From the NCBI GenBank assembly GCA_947471745.1, contig CANJKZ010000922.1, positions 3,285,001 to 3,349,000 of the forward strand: a stretch of 64,000 bases of DNA, given 5' to 3'. This DNA is from Closterium sp. Naga37s-1 (lineage: Eukaryota; Streptophyta; Zygnematophyceae; Desmidiales; Closteriaceae). Positions 1 through 9,000 of this stretch are shown in pieces. A model generated the notes under the pieces. It worked only from the letters and a program-made list of their open reading frames with translations. It searched no databases and was not told the origin of the DNA. The position numbers and the translations under genes are program-made. Position 1 is the first letter of the stretch. Each line of letters begins with the position of its first letter.

Positions 1-3000
1 GCGTAAGAGCGCGGGGTCGGGATGTCTGGTGCATCCGGGTCTCCCTCAGGGGCAAGCAGCAAAGACACGAGATGAGGTAAAGCAGCAGCAAAACACTGGA
101 ACTCCTCCTGTCGGTCCTCAAGGACGTCCGTGATAAGAGCACACTCACCCCCGACGGACGGAGGACAGACAGACGCAGACTCAGCAACAAGACTAGCGGC
201 GTAGTCTAGACGACAGTGAGCAGCGAAGTCGACAAGCTCGGCAACTAAGGCAGACGCAGCAGTGGACTCAAAGGAAGGGTCAGTGACAACAGTGGCTAGG
301 AAACGCGTGACAGTAGGACTGGCAGCAAGAAGGGAGTCAGACGCCGGGTCAGCAAGAGCAGGAAGAGAGGACTCTGGAGGAGACGGCAAAGGGACACGCT
401 GTGGCGCAGTGGAAGGACGCAGTGCCATCTGATGCGTGCCCGGGACTACAGGAGGACGCGGACGTGGAACACGACGACTAGTGCGAGCAGTGCGAACAGG
501 CGACGCAGGACGCGACTCAGGCTCACGTCGCTCAGCAAGACCTCCAGTAGGACCAGCGTAGGGAGAAGGAGCAGGCAGAGGGGAGGCCAGCTGTAACTGT
601 GACTCGGACTGGACAGGCGGAGGACACTCTAAGGAAGGAGCAGGACTAGAAGAAGGCGGAAGACCAAGAACCTGCTCAAGGAGCGGAACGAAGTACGGCC
701 GTGGCCGCGTAGCACCTCCAGAACCAGCAGGGACAACACCAGCACCCCCAGCGTCAGCTCCATCTCCAGCAGCCCCACCAGCTCCAGGACCTCCAGCAGC
801 TCCAGCTCCAGCAGGACCACCGGCAGACACAGCAGCTCCGGCTCCAGTACCTCCAGTAGCACCCACTCCAGCAGCACCACCAGCTCCAGCTCCACCAGTA
901 GCTCCACCACCAGGCCCAGTAGCTCCAGTACCTCCAGTACGAGCACCTCCGGGACCCGTGGCTCCAGCACCGGCTCCAGCAGCACGTCCAGCTCCAGTAC
1001 CTCCAGCAGCAGCAGAACCTCCAGCACCGGCAGCACCTCCAGCTCCAGCAGCACGGCTCCAGTGCCGAGCAAACCACTCGCACAGCTCCTGTGGAGAGGG
1101 AAGCTCCCGCCGCAACAAAGCACCCGAAGGACCGCCAGGTCCAGCACCGGCAGGCTCCGCACCCCCACTCCCAGCAACCCCAGGCTCAGCACCCCCAGAA
1201 GCAGCACCCCCAGGCTCCGCACGCTCAGGCTCAGCACCCCAAGACCCAGCACCCCCAGGCTCCGCACGCTCAGGCTCAGTACCCCCAGACCCAGCACCCC
1301 CAGGCTCCGCACGCCCAGGCTCAGCACCCCCGGACGCACCAGAGTCAGCAGCTACCTCGACAGGCTCGACTGCATCTACCTGGGACACACCTGAGGGGGC
1401 TGGACCCTGAGGGGGGAGGGGGTCTACCGGGGGGGGACCGGGAGTGAGGAAGAGCGGCGGGGGGGGGAGGGGGGCAGTGCGGTAGGGGAAGAGACGGTAG
1501 TACGGAACCGACTCATCAAACGTGACGTCCTGGGAGGACAGAACACGACGCGAGGTGGGGTGGTAAAACTGCCAACCAGGCGCGTCAGGGGGAAAGCCGA
1601 GGAAGACGCAAGGAACAGCACGGGAGGACAGCTTGTCCGAAGACAAGTCTCGGACGAAAGCTCGAGATCCCCAGACACGAAACGCAGACGCATCACCAAC
1701 CTTCCCCGTCCACCGCAGAGTAGGGGAGGTCTCCGGCAGGGAGACCCGGGGCTGAAGGTTGATCTGATGCGCCGCGTACTGAACCGCGAACGGCCACAGA
1801 AAATGGGGAGCTGCCGCATGGATCATGGACGTACGAGCGACATCCATGACCATGCCAATGCGGCGCTCAGCAATCCCATTTTGCTGTGGAGAGGCCGGAA
1901 GCGTGAACGTCTGGCGGATGCCCTCCGCACGACAGAAGGCTCGCAGAAGGTCGGAGGAAAACTCTCCGCCTCTGTCGGAGTGCAGACGCAGAACAGGAAA
2001 GTCCGAGCCGAAACGCTCTCTGAGCTGGAGACGAGCAACGCGGATCCAGTCGATCAACACCTCAGTGACCTCACCCTTGCTGCGCAAGGGGAAGACTGTG
2101 GTGTAACGCGAGTAGTCGTCAACCACCAGCAGGAAGTAACGCTCGTGACCCTGTCCACGGACGCGGGCTGGGCCCCACACGTCCATGTGGAGAGTCTGCA
2201 GCGGAGCCTCTGTCGGGCGAAACTCGGAGGAGTGAGGAGCGGCGCGCTGCCGCCCCTCGACGCAGGGAACGCAGGTAGGGGCAGGCCCCGGGGGAAGGGG
2301 AGGGAGGGACCGGGGGAGACCAAAGACAAGGACACGGGAGGCCATGCCTCGGAGACGAGGCAAGGAGGGGTGACCAAGGAGGTGGTGCCAGAGGAGGGTC
2401 TGGTTGGACAGGAGGCGACACAAGCAGGGGGCAGACTCAGGACCTGACCGAGACGCTGCAGCAAACACCTGACTCGACGCAGCTACCTGACCAGACGCAG
2501 CAACCGGGGGAGACTCTGTGGTCAGTGTGTACAGGCTCGACCCCGGTCGACGGGTAAACGTGGCCAAGTGGCGGCCCGTCTGAGCACACGAGCAGTGGGT
2601 CACTCGCTGACTCGCAGGAGTGAACTGGTCAACCCCTGCATCTTGAAGGTCAGCACCACTCACCAAGTTCGTAGAGAACGAGGGGAGGTAGAGACCAGAC
2701 AGGGAGCCGGACGGGGCCGCCGGACACGGGAGGACAGTGGAGTAGCGAGCAAGAACAGGACCCCCAGAGGGGTCTGCAAGGGAGACCGCAACCGGCCGAC
2801 GGAGCGGCGTAAGGGTGGTGCGGTCTCGAAAGAAGGAGCGGGAAGCACCCGAGTCGAGGGTGAAGGTGTGCAAGACCTGCGCCGACGCGGTACCTGAGAG
2901 AGCAGACTCACCAGCACCTAGAGCAGCAGACTCACGAGCACCTGGAGCAGCAGACTCACGAGCACCTAGAGCAGCAGCCTCAATACCAGGGTCAGGCGGA

Positions 3001-4331
3001 ACACACACGTAACAGTCACCCTCAGCACTAATAGACACAGCATACATGGCAGCAAGAATAGCATCAAAGTCAAGATCAAAGATAGCTACACCCGACCTGA
3101 GCAGATCACCCCAACGAGGGATCTCAGTGGCGTCCGGGAACTGGGCACGCCAGGCGTCTGTCAGGCGACCGAAGCAGCGCTGGGTGGCGTGCAGGCCGCC
3201 ACACTGCTCTCCAGTGCGGTCGCCGGTGCGCAGGACGTAAGTACAGGGACCAGCACCCCCAGACCCCTGGCGCCCCGCGTACCACTCACAAAGCTGCTGG
3301 GGCGACGGGGTCTCACGAGAGCGCTGCTGCTGCTGGGGTCCTCGCTGCACAGCTCCGCCTCTACCAGCTCCACCTCCGCCGCCGCCGCCTCCGCCTCCTC
3401 CACCCCTCCCGCCACCGCCACCGCCGCCTCCACCTCCACCGCTGCCACCGAAGCCCCCACCTCTGCCACCACCCCCACCCCCACCCCCTCCTCCGCCTCC
3501 ACCGCCACTACCGCCGCCCCCACCACCTCCTCCAGCGCCCTTGCCCCGCTTGCCCTTGCTGGTGCGGCGCCTCTCACTAGGAGCAGACGCAGCGCTGACC
3601 GACTCGGTGCCAACAAGGTCGACAGCAGCAGCAGAGGCAACGGAGGGCAAAAGAGGAACGGGAGAGCACCCCTCAAAGAAAGGGGTACGGGGGTCACCAC
3701 GAGAGGCTCCTACAGCGGTAATACTAGTCTCTGCTGCAAGGAGGCGCTCCTCGAGGAGGTCGACAGTGAGGGTGGTAGGGCAAAGAGAGAGGAAGTGGTT
3801 CCTGACCGAGCGAAGAGTGTCAGGGAGTCGGGTGACTAGGTAGTAGAGAGTGATGTACATGGGGGGGGGGGTCTGGGCGCAGAACTCAGCAGGAAGCGCA
3901 GCGCGGTAGCGAGTGTCACTAGTGCGGAGGTGCGTAATGAGGTCAGTGACTGTGGCAAAAGCGGCGAGGTCAGGGAACAGGTACGGTAGCATGAGGCGGC
4001 TAAGCGCAGCAGTGGCAGGGGAAGAGTAGCGTGCAACTACAGCGTCGTACAGAGTCTTAGCACTCTTGTACTGACGAAAGTGCGCGCGCTCAGTAGACGG
4101 TAGGTGACTATGCACAGCAAGGCGGGCAGCAGCATCGCGCGTGAGCCACTGCGAACGAACAGTACTGTCAGCATCAGCAGCAGGGGCAGTAGAGGTGCCA
4201 GACGTAAGATCAAACAGTGAGAGACCATCCTTGCTATCGCAATGAAGGAAAAGCTGCAGATCATCTAGCCAGACATCGAAGTCAACTGCTCGACCCTCAG
4301 CATCAAAGGTAAGAAGACTAGGACTAGCCAT
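1..4331 (-). pseudogene. Element A gag-pol remnant (Gag, protease, integrase, linker)
   Basis: Homologous along its length to the Gag-Pol of element B. The Gag N-terminus (MASPSLLTFDAEGRAVDF-like) begins at 4331, followed by the glycine-rich tract (about 3350-3540), the zinc-knuckle-like Cys/His cluster, the protease, the integrase region (about 1600-2450) and the Pro/Gly/Ala-rich linker (about 600-1400). Old and broken; no product is expected. Confidence 0.85.
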
Positions 4332-4379
4332 GATAGGAGCAGCAGCAGACTAGCAGCGGCAGCAGTGCAACTGAGCTAG

Positions 4380-5095
4380 GCAGGACAGCGCGACTCGGCA
4401 GGGCGGCTCGGCAAAGCAGTGCGGCTCGGCAGCGCGGCTCGGCCCTGCTATGCTCTTACCAGGGGCGGAGCCGAGGGAGGGCCGGGGCAGGGCAGCGACA
4501 GGTCCGGGACTGGGTCGGGGCCGTGACAGGGCCGGGACAGAGTCGGGGCCGGGGCAGGTCCGGGACGGGGCCGCGACGGGACCGGGGTAGGGCCGGGACA
4601 GGGTCGGGGCCGGGGCAGGTCAGGTACGGGGCCGGGGCAGGTCAGGTACGGGGCCGCGACGGGGCCGCGACGGGGCCGCGACGGGGCCGTGGAGGGGCGG
4701 CGTAGGGGCCGCGTAGGGGCCGCGGAGGGGCCGCGTAGGGGCGGCGCAGGGGCCGCGTAGGGGCCGCGTAGGGGCCGCGTATGGGGCCGCGTAGGGGCCG
4801 CGTAGGGGCCGAGGCAGGTCAGGGACGGGGCCGCGACAGGGTCGGGGCCGGGGCAGGTCAGGTACGGGGCCGCGACGGGGCCGTGTAGGGGCGACGTAGG
4901 GGCCGCGTAGGGGCCGCGTAGGGGCCGCGTAGGGGCGGCGCAGGGGCCGCGTAGGGGCCGCGTAGGGGCCGTGTAGGGGCCGCGTAGGGGCCGCTTAGGG
5001 GCGCGCTAGGCGCCGGGTAGGGGTCGCGTAGGGGCCGCGTAGGGGCCGCGTAGGGGCGCGCTAGGCGACGAAGGGGCCACGTAGGGGCCGCGAAA
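4380..5095. repeat. GC-rich satellite in the leader of element A
   Basis: Between gag and PBS lies an array of GGGGCCGCG-type units with TAG or AC spacers (for example AGGGGCCGCGT repeated many times at 4690-5090), preceded by a short block of CGGCTCGGCA-type units. Long frames here are by-products of base composition. Confidence 0.9.
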
Positions 5096-5202
5096 AAAAA
5101 AATTAGGGCAGGGCGTGAGACTCGCTTCGGGCAGCTAAAAAAAAATTGTTATGGTGGGCCCTTAGGAAGGAACGGTCCCATGAGGGAACCCGCTCTATAC
5201 CA

Positions 5203-5319
5203 TGTGAGAATCAACAGGAATGAATGAACTAGGAAAGTGTGAGAGACAAATATGAAACCTGTACCCCTTAGTGTCTACCCCACTACAGTCTACATATGCT
5301 AAGGCATATATATCGGACA
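5203..5319 (-). repeat. Element A 5' LTR (117 bp)
   Basis: Starts TGTGAGAATC on the plus strand directly after the PBS-like CTCTATACCA and ends CGGACA. It aligns with the LTRs of the other family members, sharing the block around CTACCCCACTACAG. The partner LTR is outside the window. Confidence 0.8.
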
Positions 5320-5732
5320 AGAGGGAGTAAGGAGGGAGGGACAAGCTCTAGGACTATGATGCAGGTTAGGCCTAGGAAGTTTCCTAGCTCTGATACCATC
5401 TTAAAGTATAGCGGAATGATGAATGGAGTAGAAGGGGAGGGGATACGAGTAGAAATGTCGAGGGTATATGTATACCCTATACTAGGCAACTCACAATAGC
5501 CTAGCAAACTAGGAAAACATATACCGTATATTTTTTTGTTGGAAACAAGTAATTTAACGCTTCTGTCGTATCGAAGCTTCGACACGAAACGGAGCTGACT
5601 ACAGCGAAGAAACACTCGAGTCAACCAAAGCAACCGTCAGAGGTTACGCGAAGATCAAAGGTCTCCGACCTTTGACTTGACGAAACGTACAGTGCGACAG
5701 CAAGGACACATAACTGACTCGTTAGTGAGCAG
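5320..5732 (-). mobile_element. LTR/PBS remnant of another Copia family, in a short spacer
   Basis: At 5387-5398 the minus strand reads TGGTATCAGAGC, the standard plant Copia primer-binding site. Beside it is a perfect inverted repeat (CTAGGAA 5372-5378 and TTCCTAG 5381-5387). AT-rich, LTR-like sequence follows to about 5549 and may start with TGTTTCCAAC on the minus strand. It does not match the short-LTR family. The rest, about 5550-5727, shows nothing recognisable; 5728-5732 is the left target duplication of element B. Confidence 0.5.
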
Positions 5733-5820
5733 TGAGAAGAAACAAGGAAAATGGGTTGTACCCCTTATGGACTACCCCACTATAGCCTACACAATATGCA
5801 TGAGCTATAATGTTCTGACA
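5733..5820 (-). repeat. Element B 3' LTR (88 bp)
   Basis: Starts TGAGAAGAAACAAGG and ends GTTCTGACA on the plus strand. It abuts the duplication AGCAG on the left and the polypurine-tract hairpin on the right. It is shorter than its partner at 12975-13105 but identical to it where they align. Confidence 0.95.
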
Positions 5821-6032
5821 CACCCCCATAGGCAAAGTGGGGGAGAACAAGGGGTCACAAGACCAGTCAAGCAAAGCAAAGCAAAGCAAGCTCAGGGTGG
5901 ATCACAAAGTCACCACACATTCCGAGCACAAGTTCAAGGCCACAAGGCCAGTTCACATCCAGGAGTACATATATATAAAAAAGGCTAGACAAGCAAGAGC
6001 AGGTATATATATATGTAACAGTACAAGCAAGG
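5821..6032 (-). other. Element B 3' UTR with polypurine tract in a hairpin
   Basis: Runs from the Gag-Pol stop to the 3' LTR. Next to the LTR are CCCCC (5823-5827) and GGGGG (5839-5843), an inverted repeat with an 11-base loop that contains the polypurine tract TATGGGGG of the minus strand. Upstream is a conserved stretch with the palindrome GGCCACAAGGCC-type block and TATATA runs. The same 3' UTR is in C, F and G. Confidence 0.75.
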
Positions 6033-9000
6033 TCAAGAGGTGAGCAAGTGAGGCAAGGTAGGCACAAGGCCCAGCTGAGTACAGAAGCGCTGATGGTCAC
6101 AAGGCGCAAGCGCCTTGGTGAAGATATCAGCAGTGTTGGCCTCAGAGGCCACGTACGCAAGACGCAGCTGACCACGCTGCTGCAGCTCACGAGCAAGAAA
6201 GTAGCGGAGAGCAATGTGCTTCGTTCTGTGCTCCAGTCGCTGCTCCCGACACAAGGCCAGCATGGCCTTGTTGTCAATGTACAGCACTGGAGGAGAACGA
6301 GGCAACTCTCCGAGGTCAGTCAGCAGGTAGGTGAGCCAGCGAAGCTCCTGTGCAGCCATGGCTCCTGCGTAGATCTCAGCCTCACAACTGGAGCCGAGAA
6401 CAGAAGACGAGCGAGTAGCCCGCCACGAAACAGAGCCGGAACCAAGGCTGAAGGTGTAACCCTGTGACGACCGCTGCGTAGCCTGGTCGTCAGCCCAAGA
6501 AGCGTCTGCGTGCCCAGTAAGGACCACTGGACTCTGCCCTCCAAGCACCAGCCCCATGCCCGACGTACTGCACAAGTAGCGCAACACCCTCTTCGCTGCA
6601 GCCATGTGCTCCGGTCTGTGTCTCCCAGGAGCAACATAGCGTGCAAGAATGCTAAGAGGGTATGCAAGGTCAGGTCGTGTGCAGGTCATCAGGTACATGA
6701 GGCAGCCAACAAGCTCTGGGTACGGGCCACTCGACTCTACGGACTCATCCGAAGGCAGAGCTGAGAGCGAATGGCGAGTAGGCAGAGGAGTGGCCTGAGG
6801 CGAGGAGTACGTGAAGCCGAAGCGCTGAAGGACCTGCTGCACCATGTGTGACTGAGTCAGGGTAATGGTGCGGCGTGCTCTGTCCCGAGTGATCTGCAAG
6901 CCAAGGTAGCTGCGCAGTTCACCCAGGTCAGTGCACGTGTGTCTCTTCTGCAGCTCGGACTTCACGTGGGCTAGTCCTGCAGTGTCAGCTGTGGCAAAGA
7001 CCAAGTCGTCGACGTACACGAGGATGTAGAACGGCGGCAAAGAAGTGTCGGTGCGCAGAAACAGCGACGGGTCGGCAGTAGAGGGAGCAAACCCAAGAGC
7101 CGCAAGTGTAGTCCTCAGTGTGTCGTGCCACTCACGCGGTGCCTGGCGGAGACCGTAGACTGGCCGCCGTAGGCTCCACTGGGTGCCAGGAGGAAAAGAC
7201 CCAGTGAAGCCAGGTGGGCGACGCAGCCAGATCTCCTCGTGCAGGCTGCCCTGCAAGAAAGCAGTGCTGAAGTCAAGAGAGTGTAGCTCGTAGTCACGGT
7301 GAGCAGCTACGTGCAGCAGTACCCGAAGAGTGGTCATCTTCGGGGTGGGAGAGAAGGTCTGAAAGTAGTCAACTCCCTGCCGCTGACTGAAGCCACGAGC
7401 CACGTAACGCGCCTTGAAGACAGGCGGAGAACCCGGCGGTCGCTTCACCCTGAAAATCCACATGCCACTGACGATGTTCGCCCCAGGAGGGGGAACAGCG
7501 TCAACGTAGGTGCCTGTGGACTTCCAGGAAGCCATCTCTGCGTCCATAGCTGCCTGCCACTGAGAGGAGTAGGGACCCTCTATCGCCTCCGTGTAAGAGC
7601 GCGGAGTCGGGATGTCAAGTGCATCCGGGTCTCCCTCAGGGGTAAGCAGTACGGACACGAGATGAGGTGAAGCAGCGGCCAAGCACTGGAACTCCTCCTG
7701 CCTGTCCTTAAGGACGTCCGTGCCAAGGGCACACTCACCCCCGACGGACGGAGGACAGACAGACTCAGACTCAGCAACAAGACTGGCGACGTAGTCTAGG
7801 CGACAGCGAGCAGCAAAGTCGACGAGCTCAGCAACTAGGGCAGACGCAGCAGTGGACTCAAAGGAAGGGTCAGTGACAACAGTAGCAAGGAGACGCGTGA
7901 CAGTAGGACTGGCAGCACGAAGAGAGTCCGACTCCGGGTCGGCAAGAGCAGGAAGAGAAGACTCAGGAGGAGAAGGCAAAGGGGCACGCAGAGGAGCAGT
8001 GGACGGACGCAGAGACATCCGGTGCGTGCCAGGGACAGGAGGAGGACGCTGACGCGAACCGCGACCACTAGTGCGAGCAGCACGGACAGGCGACGCAGGG
8101 CGAGACGCAGGCTCACGACGCTCAGCAAGACCTCCAGTAGGACCAGTGTAGGGAGAGGGAGCAGGCAGTGGGGAGGCCGGCTGTAACTGTAACTGCGACG
8201 GGACAGGCTGTGGACACTCTAAGGGAGGAGGAGGACCAGTGGAAGGCGGGAGACCAAGAACCTGCTGAAGGAGCGGAACGAAGTACGGCCGAGGCCGCGC
8301 GGCGACTCCAGACACAGGAGGGACAGCACCAGCACCCGTAGCAGCTCCAGCTCCAGAACCCCCAGCAGCACCAGTAGTACCCCCAGCAGGACCGCCTCCA
8401 GGACCGACAGCAGTAGCCTCCGCGCCAACACCCGCAGCAACTCCAGCTCCAGAAGTACCCGCAGGTCCAGCAGCTCCAGTACTCCCAGTACGAGCACCTC
8501 CGGGACCCGTGGCACCAGCTCCCTCAGCAGCAACAGAACCTCCAGTACCCGCAGCACCTCCAGCTCCAGCAGCTCGCCTCCAGCGCCGGGCAAACCACTC
8601 ACGCAGCTCCTGGGGAGAGAGTGGCTCCCGGCGAGAAGGAGCACCCGGAGAACCGCCAGGCACAGCACCACCAGGCGTAGCACCCCCAGGCTCAGCACCT
8701 CCAGGCGTAGTACCCCCAGGCTCAGCACCCCCAGATGCAGCACCCCCAGGCTCAGCACCTCCAGGCGTAGTACCCCCAGGCTCAGCACCCCCAGTCGTAG
8801 TACCCCCAGACTCAGCACCCCCAGACTCAGCACCCCCAGGCTCAGCACCCCCAGGCGTAGCACCCACACGCTCAGCACCCCCAGAGTCAGCACCCCCAGG
8901 CTCAGCACCCTCAGCAGCACCAGAGTCACTAGCGACCTCGACAGGCTCAACAGCGTCTACCTGGGACACACCTGAAGGGGCAGGACCCTGAGGGGGGAGG

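Larger units (their letters stand above)
1..5319 (-). mobile_element. Element A: short-LTR Ty1/Copia fossil, cut by the left window edge
   Basis: Same family as the whole element at 5733-13105. Read on the minus strand, the parts seen are the 5' LTR (5203-5319), a PBS-like site just below 5203, a long GC-rich leader (about 4332-5185), Gag starting at 4331, protease, integrase and the repeat-rich linker. The sequence at base 1 corresponds to the linker/RT boundary, so reverse transcriptase, RNase H and the 3' LTR lie outside the window. The frame is broken many times (roughly ten). With one LTR in view no LTR-based age is possible; the number of breaks makes it older than B and C. Confidence 0.9.

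Noticed and set aside
629-1339. Leu/Val-rich frame (236 codons), with similar ones at 8219-8950, 15804-16481, 27453-28709 and 40450-41226
   Set aside because: All are alternative frames of the 15-bp repeat linker of the Copia polyprotein.
4530-5090. Regular spaced repeats resembling a CRISPR array
   Set aside because: Units are contiguous GC-rich satellite without unique spacers, in a eukaryotic retroelement leader.
5565-5590. Palindrome around CGAAGCTTCG as a regulatory site
   Set aside because: Short, isolated and without context; chance is sufficient.
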